Origin: an uncultured Ruminiclostridium sp.
GTDB lineage: Bacteria > Bacillota > Clostridia > Oscillospirales > Ruminococcaceae
Reading direction: 5' to 3'
Assembly (NCBI GenBank): GCA_947623915.1
Contig: CANQIB010000002.1
Location: forward strand, 169,678-233,677
DNA length: 64,000 nucleotides
A model generated the notes under the pieces. It did not search any database and was not told the origin of the DNA. It saw only the letters and a list, made by a program, of their open reading frames with translations. Shown here piece after piece: positions 1 through 8,730 of this stretch; positions within the stretch are counted from its first letter, which is position 1, and each line of letters begins with the position of its first letter. Position numbers and translations under genes: made by a program.

Positions 1-2
1 AG

Positions 3-101
3 GAGCTGGGTATTCCGGTAAAGCTGGTGGGAGTAGGCGAAAAGATAGACGATCTTCAGGAGTTTGTCCCGCGTGATTACGCGGAGGCTATTTTCAGCTG
101 A
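3..101 (+). CDS. ftsY: FtsY, signal recognition particle receptor (C-terminal end only)
   Basis: Only the last 32 codons are in the window; the gene enters from the left edge. The readable end, with GIPVKLVGVGEKIDDLQEF followed by a short acidic tail, is the conserved C-terminus of the NG GTPase domain of FtsY/Ffh proteins; the DDL(Q)xF ending favours FtsY. FtsY docks the SRP-ribosome complex at the membrane for co-translational insertion. It stops 28 bases before rdgB and probably leads the same transcript, an arrangement known in Clostridia. Confidence 0.85.
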   Translation, partial: ELGIPVKLVGVGEKIDDLQEFVPRDYAEAIFS

Positions 102-129
102 TAAGCTGAGGCAGGGAAAGGACCACACG

Positions 130-711
130 ATGAAAGTTATCATTGCCTCAAACAACGAGGGCAAGATCAAAGAGTTTAAGGCATTGTTATCGCCGCTGGG
201 ATACGAGCCGGTGTCGATGCGGGAAGCGGGTATTACCGCCGAAATAGCGGAGGACGGAACGACCTTCAGCGAAAATGCACACATCAAGGCAAAGGCAATA
301 TACGACATGGTGAAAACGCCTGTCATAGCCGATGACAGCGGACTTTGCATAGAGTTTTTGGGCGGAGCGCCGGGCGTATATTCGGCAAGATACGCGGGCG
401 AGCACGCCACCAACGAGGAAAGGATAGCAAAGGTACTGGACGAAATGCACGGCGTAGATATTCCGCTTAGAGCGGCGAAATTCGTCTGCGCGCTGTATTT
501 TATCCGCGACGACGACTATGAGGTATGCGTTACGGGAGAGTGCGAGGGCTATATCGGAGAAAAGCCCGTCGGAGAGAACGGATTCGGTTACGACCCGATA
601 TTTATGCTCGATGAAGATACCAGCATGGCTATGCTTTCCGAGGAGGAAAAAAATCGGATAAGTCACCGCGCAAAGGCTTTGGAAAAGCTGGCGGCCGAGC
701 TGAGCAAATAA
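130..711 (+). CDS. rdgB: XTP/dITP diphosphatase (RdgB/HAM1 family)
   Basis: A 193-residue protein that hydrolyses non-canonical purine nucleoside triphosphates (XTP, dITP, ITP) to monophosphates, keeping them out of DNA and RNA. Visible family signatures are the N-terminal SNNEGKIKEF nucleotide-binding segment, the central DDSGL metal-binding motif and GFGYDPIF near residue 150, then SHRAKA near the end. The reading frame is open further upstream, but ATG 130 matches the family N-terminus (MKVIIASNN) and has a purine-rich GGGAAAGGA seven bases before it. It follows ftsY closely and precedes yhbY. Confidence 0.95.
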   Translation: MKVIIASNNEGKIKEFKALLSPLGYEPVSMREAGITAEIAEDGTTFSENAHIKAKAIYDMVKTPVIADDSGLCIEFLGGAPGVYSARYAGEHATNEERIAKVLDEMHGVDIPLRAAKFVCALYFIRDDDYEVCVTGECEGYIGEKPVGENGFGYDPIFMLDEDTSMAMLSEEEKNRISHRAKALEKLAAELSK

Positions 712-763
712 CGTAGGCGCAGCCGCGCGGGATTTTCCGCAAAGGCGAAAGAAAGGAAAACTT

Positions 764-1066
764 ATGACGATAACATCAAAGCAGCGCGCCGCGCTCAAGA
801 CAAAAGCGGCGGGAGCGCCCGCGATATTTCAGATAGGGAAAAACGGGCTGTCCGACGAGCTTGTAAAGCAGCTTGACGCCGCTATAGAGGCACGCGAGCT
901 GATAAAGATAAACGTTCTCGAAAGCGCGCCGGAGGATAAAAAAACGCTCGCCGCGGAGCTTGCGGAGCGTACCGGCAGCGTTTTGGTACAGGTGATAGGC
1001 TCAAAAATAGTGCTGTACCGCCAAAATAAAGACCCTAAAAAGAGAGTAGTGGACATAGATGACTAA
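764..1066 (+). CDS. yhbY: YhbY/CRM-domain RNA-binding protein
   Basis: A 100-residue protein consisting of one CRM domain. It starts TSKQRAALKTKA and carries QIGKNGLSDELVKQLDAAIEARELIKI, the conserved GxxG-containing RNA-binding loop and helix. Homologues associate with pre-50S ribosomal particles; cytoplasmic. An AGGAAAAC ribosome site precedes ATG 764. Its last 8 bases overlap nadD, so translation is probably coupled. Confidence 0.93.
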   Translation: MTITSKQRAALKTKAAGAPAIFQIGKNGLSDELVKQLDAAIEARELIKINVLESAPEDKKTLAAELAERTGSVLVQVIGSKIVLYRQNKDPKKRVVDIDD

Positions 1067-1658
1067 GATAGGTATTTTCGGGGGCGCGTTCAATCCCGTA
1101 CATTCGGGACACGTCAGCATAGCCGAACAGGCGTTTGACGATCTGAAGCTGAAAAAGCTGCTGATAGTGCCTACCGAGCGCTCTCCGCATAAGGACAGCG
1201 GCGGACTTTTACGCTACGAAACGAGAGCCGAAATGTGCCGACTGGCGTTTGCCGACAGGATAGCGAGAGGGCAGTTTGAAATATGCGACGTTGAAAAAAG
1301 GCTGGGCGGGACAAGCTATACCATAAACACGGTAAGACAGCTGAAAAAAGAATACCCCTCCGACACGGAGTTTTACCTTATCATAGGCGGGGATATGCTG
1401 TTTTATTTTGAAAAGTGGTACAGATACGAGGCGCTGCTCGGAGAATGTAAAGTCACGGCGGCTGCCCGCGAGGAAGGCGAATATGCCGATATGTGCGAAT
1501 ATGCCGCGCAGGTGGGAAGAATAAAGGTGCTTAATCTCAACGTTGTCAGCGTAAGCTCCACCGAGATAAGAGAACGGCTCAAAGCCAAGGAAAGTATAAC
1601 GGGGCTGGTGCCGAACGATGTTGAAAAGTATATAACGGAAAACGGATTATATGTGTGA
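1059..1658 (+). CDS. nadD: Nicotinate-nucleotide adenylyltransferase
   Basis: A 199-residue enzyme joining nicotinate mononucleotide and ATP to form deamido-NAD, a late step of NAD synthesis. The N-terminal GGAFNPVHSGH contains the nucleotidyltransferase HxGH motif, and VSSTEIRERL near residue 165 is the ISSTxIR motif. It overlaps yhbY by 8 bases and yqeK by 8 bases. The nadD-yqeK-rsfS order is highly conserved in Firmicutes. Confidence 0.96.
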   Translation: MTKIGIFGGAFNPVHSGHVSIAEQAFDDLKLKKLLIVPTERSPHKDSGGLLRYETRAEMCRLAFADRIARGQFEICDVEKRLGGTSYTINTVRQLKKEYPSDTEFYLIIGGDMLFYFEKWYRYEALLGECKVTAAAREEGEYADMCEYAAQVGRIKVLNLNVVSVSSTEIRERLKAKESITGLVPNDVEKYITENGLYV

Positions 1659-2250
1659 TTATAAGGAAAAATACGAAGAATACGAACGGCTTATCAGGGA
1701 CGGACTGTCCAAGAAGCGGTATACCCACAGCATGAACGTTGCAAAACAATGCGCCAGGCTTGCGGAAAGACACGGCGGCGACGTTGAAAAGGCGTATCTT
1801 GCGGGATTGCTGCACGATATAAAAAAAGAGGAAACGCCGCAGGCGATGAAATCTCAGGCGGCGCTTTCGGATATGGACGTAAGCAGCGAGGAATTGTACA
1901 TACCCGCGCTGTGGCACGCTCCCGCGGGCGCATATCATATAAGGACGAGCCTCGGGATAACAGACCCAGATATACTTAACGCGGTAAGATACCATACCGC
2001 TGGACGTGCAGATATGTCTTTACTGGAAAAAATAGTATATCTCGGCGATATGACCAGCGAGGACAGAAGTTATAAGGACGTTGAAAAATTTCGGCGTTCA
2101 TGTATGGAGGATCTGGACGAATCCATGTATGACGCGCTGAGATATTCGATACAGGAGACCTTGGGCAAGCACAGCCTTATAGCGCCCTGCACCGCGAAGG
2201 CTTACAATTTTTACACATTGATCCATAATGAAAGGAAGAAAAGCAAATGA
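1651..2250 (+). CDS. yqeK: HD-domain Ap4A hydrolase YqeK
   Basis: A 199-residue HD phosphohydrolase. Metal ligands are visible as H in THSMNVA, the HD of LAGLLHDIKKE, H in LWHAPAGAYH and the downstream VRYHTAG/LGD segment. Family members hydrolyse diadenosine tetraphosphate symmetrically to ADP. The start overlaps the end of nadD, and the stop overlaps rsfS by 4 bases (ATGA), so the operon is tightly packed. Confidence 0.92.
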   Translation: MCDYKEKYEEYERLIRDGLSKKRYTHSMNVAKQCARLAERHGGDVEKAYLAGLLHDIKKEETPQAMKSQAALSDMDVSSEELYIPALWHAPAGAYHIRTSLGITDPDILNAVRYHTAGRADMSLLEKIVYLGDMTSEDRSYKDVEKFRRSCMEDLDESMYDALRYSIQETLGKHSLIAPCTAKAYNFYTLIHNERKKSK

Positions 2251-2600
2251 CGGATATCGAGATACTCAAGGAAGGCGTAAAAGCGCTCGACAGTAAAAAG
2301 GCGTTTGATATAAAGGTGCTGAAGGTGCGCGACCTTACCATCATCAGCAACTATTTCGTTATCGCGGGAGCGTCCAGCACGACGCAGGCAAAGGCGCTTG
2401 CGGACGAGGTGGAGTTCAAGCTGGGCGAAAAAGGACTTGCCCCGCAGCATTATGAGGGCAGGCAAAGCGCAAACTGGATAGTGCTGGATTATATCGACGT
2501 TGTGTTTCACATCTTCCACTCCGAATCAAGAGAGTTTTACGATTTGGAGCGCCTGTGGCAGGACGGTGAAGAAATAGACGTTGAGGAGCTGCTGAAATAA
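2247..2600 (+). CDS. rsfS: Ribosome silencing factor RsfS
   Basis: A 117-residue RsfS/YbeB/Iojap protein. It binds L14 on the 50S subunit and blocks subunit joining when nutrients are scarce. Family features are KVRDLTIISNYFVIAGASS, the central ADEVEFKLGEKG helix, and the C-terminal WIVLDYIDVVFHIF followed by REFYDLERLW. It is the last gene of the run, followed by a 47-bp palindromic repeat and a terminator hairpin. Confidence 0.95.
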   Translation: MTDIEILKEGVKALDSKKAFDIKVLKVRDLTIISNYFVIAGASSTTQAKALADEVEFKLGEKGLAPQHYEGRQSANWIVLDYIDVVFHIFHSESREFYDLERLWQDGEEIDVEELLK

Positions 2601-2607
2601 TAAAACG

Positions 2608-2654
2608 CAGCTTGTCGGGAAATCCGACCGTAGGGAGGATTTTCCGACAAGCTG
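2608..2654. repeat. 47-bp palindromic dispersed repeat, copy 1
   Basis: An inverted repeat with an 18-bp stem (CAGCTTGTCGG...AAATCC against GGATTTTCCGACAAGCTG, one G-U type mismatch) around the loop GACCGTAGGGA. A second copy at 56452..56498 matches at 44 of 47 positions by eye. Both lie between convergent genes next to a separate terminator-like hairpin. Confidence 0.85.
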
Positions 2655-2688
2655 AAAACAGCCGTGCAAAATAGCACGGCTGTTTTTT
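2655..2688 (+). terminator. Intrinsic terminator after rsfS
   Basis: The hairpin AAAACAGCCGTGC / GCACGGCTGTTTT with a 6-base loop ends in a T run on the plus strand. The A run on its left side could let it also serve the convergent DUF362 gene. Confidence 0.85.
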
Positions 2689-2695
2689 AAAATGC

Positions 2696-3583
2696 TCAGT
2701 TATCAACTTCGATAAGCTCGTATTCTTTTGTGCCGAAGCCAAGCTCAGCGGCGGCGTCGATGGTGTGCGCGCCGTGACGGGATTCCACTCGTTCCAGAAA
2801 ATGCGGCTTGCCGGGGTCGTTCGACGCGTAGATAAGGTCAAGGCACGCTTTATCCAGCGCTATCGGGTCGAGCGACGAGAGTATCCCTATATCCGCCATG
2901 CAGGGGTCTTCCGCTACCGAGCAGCAGTCGCAGTCTACCGAAAGATTGCAGACCATGTTTACATAGGCTATCCTGCCCTTGAAATAGTTTGCCACGCTTT
3001 CCGCGGCGTCAGCCATCGCTTCGCAAAATACGTCCTGCTGCGCCATATGCTCCCATACCGTATTCTGGTCGGAGATGAGTCCTCCGGAGTGTATCAGGCA
3101 TTTGCCCACCGTGGACGCGCAGCCGATGGAAAGCTGTTTCAGCGCTCCTCCGTAACCGCCCGCGGGGTGTCCCTTAAAATGGGAGAGTATAAGCATTGAA
3201 TCGTAATTTGCAAGATTTTTGCCGACAAAATTTTCTTTAAGCACCTTGCCGTTGGGTATTTCCAACCGCATATCGGGTCCCTCGGCGTCCATTAAGTCAA
3301 CCTCGAAAAGCTCCGTCCAGCCGTGCGCCGCGATGAGCTTTTTGTGCTTTTCGGTGCTGTTGCGCTCTCCCGCGTAGGCGGTGTTGCACTCCACGACGGT
3401 CCCGCCGACGTGCTCGACTGCGGGACGCATAAATTCGGGGCGCAGGTAGTTTTGGTTTCCCGCCTCGCCGGAATGTACCTTTACCGCAACTTTACCCGAC
3501 AGCTTTATGTCAAGTATGTCAAACATTTTTACCACCGTTTCGGGGGTTATCTTCTTTGTGAAATACACCTTTGCTTTTTCCAT
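2696..3583 (-). CDS. DUF362 domain-containing protein
   Basis: About 295 residues. The family signature is visible: KVAVKVHSGEAGNQNYLRPEF near the N-terminus, LSHFKGHPAGGYGGALKQLSIGC in the middle, and the cysteine cluster VDCDCCSVAEDPCMADIG followed by LDPIALDKACLDLI. DUF362 proteins often sit with ferredoxin modules, but no CxxCxxC ferredoxin domain is present here and the biochemical role is unknown. The ATG at 3583 has a GAAAGGAAG site 7 bases upstream, better than the in-frame TTG 18 bases further out. Monocistronic; convergent with rsfS. Confidence 0.88.
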   Translation of the reverse strand: MEKAKVYFTKKITPETVVKMFDILDIKLSGKVAVKVHSGEAGNQNYLRPEFMRPAVEHVGGTVVECNTAYAGERNSTEKHKKLIAAHGWTELFEVDLMDAEGPDMRLEIPNGKVLKENFVGKNLANYDSMLILSHFKGHPAGGYGGALKQLSIGCASTVGKCLIHSGGLISDQNTVWEHMAQQDVFCEAMADAAESVANYFKGRIAYVNMVCNLSVDCDCCSVAEDPCMADIGILSSLDPIALDKACLDLIYASNDPGKPHFLERVESRHGAHTIDAAAELGFGTKEYELIEVDN

Positions 3584-3661
3584 ATCGTGTCTTCCTTTCA
3601 AGCGGTAGGCTTTAGCCGTTACTTACAGTATAGCCTATTTTCTTGAATTTGTCAAATACAT

Positions 3662-4030
3662 TTACAGACTCAGCTTTCCCGTAAGTATCAACGCGCCTCC
3701 GCCCTGAACGCGCACGGTGCAAAAGCTCACCCCCGCGGGCAGACTGTAATGCGTCACGACCGTCACCCTGTCCATATAAAGGCAGCTTATGCGCCTTATA
3801 AATACTCCCGTTGTGACGGTGAGCCGCCCGTCTTTTAAGGTATATGAGGTGGCGTGCCTCAGCGCGGCAAGATAGCATACGGCGGCAAAAAACAGCCCCG
3901 CAGCCGCTGCCGCCGCATAAGCGGAAAACTGCGGGAACAGCACACAGACCGTCACGGACAGCGCCGCGCACAGCAAAAACGCCGCCGCTGCGATATATAT
4001 AAGAAGCAATTTGTCGGGTTTTTCCGTCAT
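3662..4030 (-). CDS. Small membrane protein with a bacterial PH domain
   Basis: A 122-residue protein with two hydrophobic helices (about residues 8-30 and 35-57) followed by a compact beta-rich segment: YTLKDGRLTVTTGVFIRRISCLYMDRV, then VQGGGALILTG. This pattern of membrane hairpin plus a basic-kinked strand pair is typical of bPH2 (YdbS/YdbT-like) proteins. Its function is unknown. It lies between the DUF362 gene and the pckG promoter region. Confidence 0.7.
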   Translation of the reverse strand: MTEKPDKLLLIYIAAAAFLLCAALSVTVCVLFPQFSAYAAAAAAGLFFAAVCYLAALRHATSYTLKDGRLTVTTGVFIRRISCLYMDRVTVVTHYSLPAGVSFCTVRVQGGGALILTGKLSL

Positions 4031-4171
4031 ATGGTATCCTTTGAAAATTTTCTGGTCGTTTCCCGCTGCTCGGACAGGCGGGAGTTTTTACCTATAAAGT
4101 TATTATTCGCGGTCGCGGCGGCGGTTTATACCGCGCGCAGGAATATTTTTTCAAAAATCTTGTTTCTCCTA

Positions 4172-4200
4172 TTGACCTATTGCGAAAAATGGTTTATAAT
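4172..4200 (+). promoter_or_regulatory. Promoter of pckG
   Basis: TTGACC at 4172..4177, a 17-base spacer and TATAAT at 4195..4200. The leader of about 120 bases before the start codon holds no structure I can assign. Confidence 0.8.
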
Positions 4201-4327
4201 AGTATAAGGGGAACGAGGTAATATTTTCGGCGCTGATCTTACCGCCGCTCGCGGCTGATTTTACGCGTTTGCGGTTGTATATGCCGAAAAGACGTTTCCG
4301 CGAATAAAAGAAAAGGAGATCAAGAAT

Positions 4328-6109
4328 ATGACCAAAAATCAAAATGTGCTTAAATGGGTAGAAGAAATGAAAGCGCTCTGCAAGCCCGATAAGGTTATCT
4401 GGATAGACGGCAGCGAGGCTCAGCTTCAGGCGCTGCGCGACGAGGCTATCGCCACCGGCGAGATGATACAGCTGAATCAGGAGAAGCTGCCCGGTTGTCT
4501 TTACCACCGCACCGCCGAAAACGACGTGGCGCGTGTTGAGGACAGAACGTTTATCTGTTCAAGAAATAAAGAGGACGCGGGTCCGACCAACAACTGGTGC
4601 GACCCCAAGGAAATGTACGCAAAGCTCACTCCGCTTTACGACGGAGTTATGAAAGGGCGTACTATGTATGTTATCCCCTATTCGATGGGTCCGATAGGCT
4701 CTCCCATCGCCAAGGTCGGCGTGGAGCTTACCGATTCTATATATGTCGTACTCAACATGGACATCATGACCAGAATGGGCGCTGACGCTTTCAAGAATCT
4801 CGGCGACGAGTCGGACGACTTTGTAAGATGTCTTCATTCCAAGGCGGACGTCGATCCCGAAAAGAGATATATCGTGCAGTTTCCGGAGGATAATACCATC
4901 TGGTCGATAAACTCCGCATACGGCGGAAACGTTTTGCTCGGTAAAAAGTGCTTTGCGCTGCGCATAGCGTCCTATCAGGGCTGGAAAGAGGGCTGGATGG
5001 CAGAGCATATGCTTATCCTCGGCGTTAAAAAGCCGGACGGCGACGTTAAGTACATAACCGCCGCTTTCCCCTCCGCCTGCGGCAAGACCAACCTCGCTAT
5101 GCTTATCCCTCCCGAGGGGTATAAGAAAGCGGGATATGAGGTATTCACGGTAGGCGACGATATAGCATGGATGAAACAGGGACCCGACGGCAGACTGTAC
5201 GCTATAAATCCCGAAAACGGATTTTTCGGAGTTGCCCCCGGAACGAACGCAAAATCCAACTACAACGCGCTCGCTTCCACTATGAAGAATACGATTTTTA
5301 CCAACGTTGCCATAAATAACGACGACAACACGGTATGGTGGGAGGGACTGGACAAGAACCCGCCCGAAAACGCTACCGAGTGGACAGGCAAAAAGGTAAA
5401 CGGCAAGGAGTACACGGCGGAGGGCAAAAAGTTGGCTCATCCCAACTCACGCTTTACCGCGCCCGCACAGAATTGCCCCTGCATTTCGCCCGAATTCAAC
5501 AACCCGCAGGGCGTGCCGATAAGCGCGATAATCTTCGGCGGACGTCGTGCGGCTACCACTCCGCTGGTATATCAGTCCTTTAGCTGGCAGCACGGTACAT
5601 ATGTAGGCTCTGCGGTTTCTTCCGAAACCACCGCCGCAGCTACCGGCGCGGTCGGAGTACTTCGCCACGATCCGATGGCGATGAAGCCTTTCTGCGGCTA
5701 TCATATGGCAGACTACTGGGCACATTGGCTGGCAATGGGCAAAAAGCTCGGCGATAAAGCGCCGCTCATATTTAACGTAAACTGGTTCAAGCAGGACGAG
5801 AACGGCAACTTTATGTGGCCCGGCTTTGGCGACAACATGAGAGTCCTCGATTGGATAATCAAGAGATGCGAGGGCACTATCGACGCGGATAAAACGCCTA
5901 TCGGCTATCTTCCCAAGAAAGGCGACATCAACCTTGAGGGTATCGAGGACGAGGTCACCCCGGAGATAGAGGATAAGCTGCTCGCGGTGGATAAGGAGCT
6001 GTGGAAGAAAGAAGTCGCCGAGATGGGCGAATTCTACAAGCAGTTCGGTGAAAAGCTGCCGGAGGAGTTGAAGCAGGAGCTTGCAGACCTCGGAGCAAGG
6101 CTCGGCTGA
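4328..6109 (+). CDS. pckG: Phosphoenolpyruvate carboxykinase (GTP)
   Basis: A 593-residue GTP-type PEPCK interconverting oxaloacetate + GTP and PEP + GDP + CO2. In succinate-producing anaerobes the enzyme often works toward oxaloacetate. The kinase-1a loop reads FPSACGKTNLAM (about residue 250), containing the reactive cysteine of the GTP class; further family segments are MGPIGSP, GDDIAWMK, INPENGFFGVAPGT and the C-terminal FGDNMRVLDWI. Its length is usual for the GTP family rather than the shorter ATP family. AAAGGAG precedes the ATG. It is monocistronic between its own promoter and a strong terminator. Confidence 0.96.
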   Translation: MTKNQNVLKWVEEMKALCKPDKVIWIDGSEAQLQALRDEAIATGEMIQLNQEKLPGCLYHRTAENDVARVEDRTFICSRNKEDAGPTNNWCDPKEMYAKLTPLYDGVMKGRTMYVIPYSMGPIGSPIAKVGVELTDSIYVVLNMDIMTRMGADAFKNLGDESDDFVRCLHSKADVDPEKRYIVQFPEDNTIWSINSAYGGNVLLGKKCFALRIASYQGWKEGWMAEHMLILGVKKPDGDVKYITAAFPSACGKTNLAMLIPPEGYKKAGYEVFTVGDDIAWMKQGPDGRLYAINPENGFFGVAPGTNAKSNYNALASTMKNTIFTNVAINNDDNTVWWEGLDKNPPENATEWTGKKVNGKEYTAEGKKLAHPNSRFTAPAQNCPCISPEFNNPQGVPISAIIFGGRRAATTPLVYQSFSWQHGTYVGSAVSSETTAAATGAVGVLRHDPMAMKPFCGYHMADYWAHWLAMGKKLGDKAPLIFNVNWFKQDENGNFMWPGFGDNMRVLDWIIKRCEGTIDADKTPIGYLPKKGDINLEGIEDEVTPEIEDKLLAVDKELWKKEVAEMGEFYKQFGEKLPEELKQELADLGARLG

Positions 6110-6127
6110 TTGAAATACTACTGAGAA

Positions 6128-6166
6128 ATATCAAAAACGGAGCGCTGTGCGCTCCGTTTTTGATAT
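6128..6166. terminator. Bidirectional terminator between pckG and the ECF operon
   Basis: A perfect 18-bp stem with a 3-base loop (ATATCAAAAACGGAGCGC / GCGCTCCGTTTTTGATAT) between convergent genes. T runs follow on both strands. Confidence 0.9.
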
Positions 6167-6174
6167 GAGTAAGT

Positions 6175-8730
6175 TTAGACAAATAATCCGTATTTTTCCT
6201 TTATCCTGTCGAGCCGTTTTACCAGCTCGCCGGACAGCAAAAGTATGAATACCGCCGCTGCCGTCGCGTGGATAATATCGAACGGCAGAGCCGTTGCGAT
6301 ATAGGCGAAAAACGTTCCCGCGTCAAAGACCGGCTGCGCCGTCAGGTAGCCCGATATGTTCATTATACCGCCGTATATTATCAGCACGGAAAAAAATCCG
6401 TATATGCACATCGCGGTTTTGGAACGCCTGTTGTAAAAAAGCAGTCCTGCGAAAAATGCCGTAAGCCCCATTGCCAACATTTGCCAGACCGTCCACGGCC
6501 CTTGACCGAACATCATGTTTGAGGCAAGCATGGTTGCGGCGCCCACGATAAAGCCGGGCTGTGCGCCGAACACCGCCGCCGTTATTATGACCAGCGCCGC
6601 TGTCGGCTTGAACTGCGGGAGCATAAAGAACAGTCCGCGTCCCGCTATGGCGGCGGCACACATGACCGCCATTGCCGCAATATCCTTTGCGGAGGGCTTT
6701 TTCTTTTCCAAAAAGATAAAAAACGGTATCAGACATTCGACCAGTATCAATAGGGCGACGGCGTAATAGAGCCGTCCCGTCGCAAGCGGCATAAGTATCG
6801 CCGCAGTCAGCACGACGACTGCCGCTGTAACGAGCAGGGTGACGACCTGCGCAGTCTGACGCGGTTTTTTCCGCACGGGAGGGGAAAGGTCGTTTTTCGG
6901 CGCTATCCCTATAAGCAGCAATATCACGGGAAGTATGAGCGGAAGATATGGCAGGAAAAACGGCTCTTCGGGTATTTTTATCGGGAACAGCCCACTGTTC
7001 AGCACCATCACCGCCGCCGCGGATAACCCGCCGAGCGCGGTGCATATTTTTCTGAAAAGCGGCTTTTTCTTCGGTGGGGCGGTTTCGGGCGGCTCAGGGG
7101 CGGTTTGAAAGTCAAAAAGCCCGTTCGGGATTGTTTCTTTGCGGGATATGTTCCCGCCGACCGATCCTATGAGCTGCTCGGAAGTGAATATCCCGTCCGC
7201 AGTACCCTGCGCGGTCTTTGCCGCGTCGGTCGTATAAAACAGGTTGGAGGTGAAAAATTCCTCCGGCGTGCAGCAGCAGGTTATCTCTCCGCCGAAAAGC
7301 AGCGCGCATCTGTCGGCGTTTTCCGCGCAGAAATCAACGTCGTGGCTCACCAAAACTACGGAGCCTCCGCCAAGACAAAACCGCTTTAATATATCCGACA
7401 GCAGCAGCTTGTATTCCGAGTCCAGCCCCTTTGTCGGCTCGTCCAAAAGCAGAACATCGCAGCCTTTTGCAAACAGCACCGCAAGCGCGGCGCGCTGCCG
7501 CTCTCCGCCCGAAAGGTCGAACGGATGGCTGCGCAGCACGCTGCCGAGTCGGCACAGCTTTATTATTTGTGAAATTTTTTGTTCGTCAGCGCCGGTGTTT
7601 TCAAGCTCCTCCAGCACGCTCTCCGCGGAAAAAATAAGGGAGGGTTCCTGCGGGAACAGTCCGAAACGCGGCTTTTCAAAAAAGCGTATGCCGCCGCTTA
7701 TCGGCTTTAGATTACCGCATATCAGCGAAAGGAGCGTGGTTTTTCCGGCGGCGTTCCCGCCGCTTACCGTCAAAAGCTCGCCTTTGAATATATCCAGACA
7801 AAGCCCTTTCAGCACGTCCGTTTTGTCATAGCCGAAATATATGTCCTTTAAGGAACAAAGCGGTTCGCAGGGCGATTTGGGAGCAGCCGTCGCGGGTAGC
7901 GTCAAAGAGTGTTCCGCGGCATATTTTTTGTACCATGCTTTGCCGTCCTTGACGGTAAGCGGGTATTCTCCCGCGTCGGCAGCCGCTGCGGCTCTTGCGG
8001 TGCAGGGCATGGAGCAGAGCATGGGGTGAGCTTTCTCATGAAGTATCTTAGGAATATCCGACGGAACGCCCTTTGCGGCGATAACGCCGCCGTCAAGCAC
8101 GAACATCTTATCCGACAGGGACATAAGCCCCGGCAGGCGGTGTTCCGCCACCACCACGGCTATCCCCAGCTCGCGGTTGACGCGCCCGATAAGCGCGGTA
8201 AGCTCCTCCGCCGCTATCGGATCGAGCTGCGACAGCGGCTCGTCCAAAATCAGCACGCGGGGGCGAAGCACCAACAGCGACGCAAGGCTGAGTATCTGCT
8301 TTTGACCTCCCGACAGCTCGTCGGTTTTTCGGTAAAGCAGATCCTCTATTCCGAAAAACAGCGCCGCTTCCGCAATACGGGAGCGTATCTCCGACTGCTT
8401 TATACCCGTGTTTTCCGCGCCGAACGCCAGTTCATGCCACACAATATCCGTTACCGTCTGTTCTTCGGGAAACTGCGAAGCATAGCCTATATCACGGGCG
8501 GAGCTTGCGCAGCTTTTTATGTTTTCCTTTAGGAAAAGTATCTCTCCCTTGCTCGTACCTCGGTCTTCAAGCCCTTTCATACAGGAAAGCAGGGTGGATT
8601 TTCCGCTGCCGGAGCTTCCGCAGATAAGTAAAAATTCCCCCTCGTCTAAAGTAAAGCTGATGTTTTTTACGGCGGGGAGGTCTTTCCCGTGATAGGTATA
8701 GGAAAAATCGTTCACCTCATACAGCGTCAA
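6175..8730 (-). CDS. ECF transporter fusion: two ATPase domains plus membrane S-component-like domain
   Basis: An 851-residue fusion. Residues 1-240 are a first ABC ATPase (Walker A GSSGSGKST, signature LSGGQKQ, Walker B VLILDEP). Residues about 290-500 are a second (Walker A GGNAAGKTT, signature LSGGERQRAA, Walker B VLLLDEP). A hydrophilic linker leads into residues 560-851, which hold about eight hydrophobic helices with FGAQPGFIVGAATMLASN and MMFGQGPWTVWQM, a pattern of ECF substrate-binding S-components. So EcfA, EcfA' and S, usually separate proteins, are one chain. It overlaps the EcfT gene by 14 bases and is last in the operon behind the cobalamin riboswitch. Corrinoid as substrate is inferred from the operon, not from binding residues. 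Confidence 0.9.
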   Translation of the reverse strand: MTLYEVNDFSYTYHGKDLPAVKNISFTLDEGEFLLICGSSGSGKSTLLSCMKGLEDRGTSKGEILFLKENIKSCASSARDIGYASQFPEEQTVTDIVWHELAFGAENTGIKQSEIRSRIAEAALFFGIEDLLYRKTDELSGGQKQILSLASLLVLRPRVLILDEPLSQLDPIAAEELTALIGRVNRELGIAVVVAEHRLPGLMSLSDKMFVLDGGVIAAKGVPSDIPKILHEKAHPMLCSMPCTARAAAAADAGEYPLTVKDGKAWYKKYAAEHSLTLPATAAPKSPCEPLCSLKDIYFGYDKTDVLKGLCLDIFKGELLTVSGGNAAGKTTLLSLICGNLKPISGGIRFFEKPRFGLFPQEPSLIFSAESVLEELENTGADEQKISQIIKLCRLGSVLRSHPFDLSGGERQRAALAVLFAKGCDVLLLDEPTKGLDSEYKLLLSDILKRFCLGGGSVVLVSHDVDFCAENADRCALLFGGEITCCCTPEEFFTSNLFYTTDAAKTAQGTADGIFTSEQLIGSVGGNISRKETIPNGLFDFQTAPEPPETAPPKKKPLFRKICTALGGLSAAAVMVLNSGLFPIKIPEEPFFLPYLPLILPVILLLIGIAPKNDLSPPVRKKPRQTAQVVTLLVTAAVVVLTAAILMPLATGRLYYAVALLILVECLIPFFIFLEKKKPSAKDIAAMAVMCAAAIAGRGLFFMLPQFKPTAALVIITAAVFGAQPGFIVGAATMLASNMMFGQGPWTVWQMLAMGLTAFFAGLLFYNRRSKTAMCIYGFFSVLIIYGGIMNISGYLTAQPVFDAGTFFAYIATALPFDIIHATAAAVFILLLSGELVKRLDRIKEKYGLFV

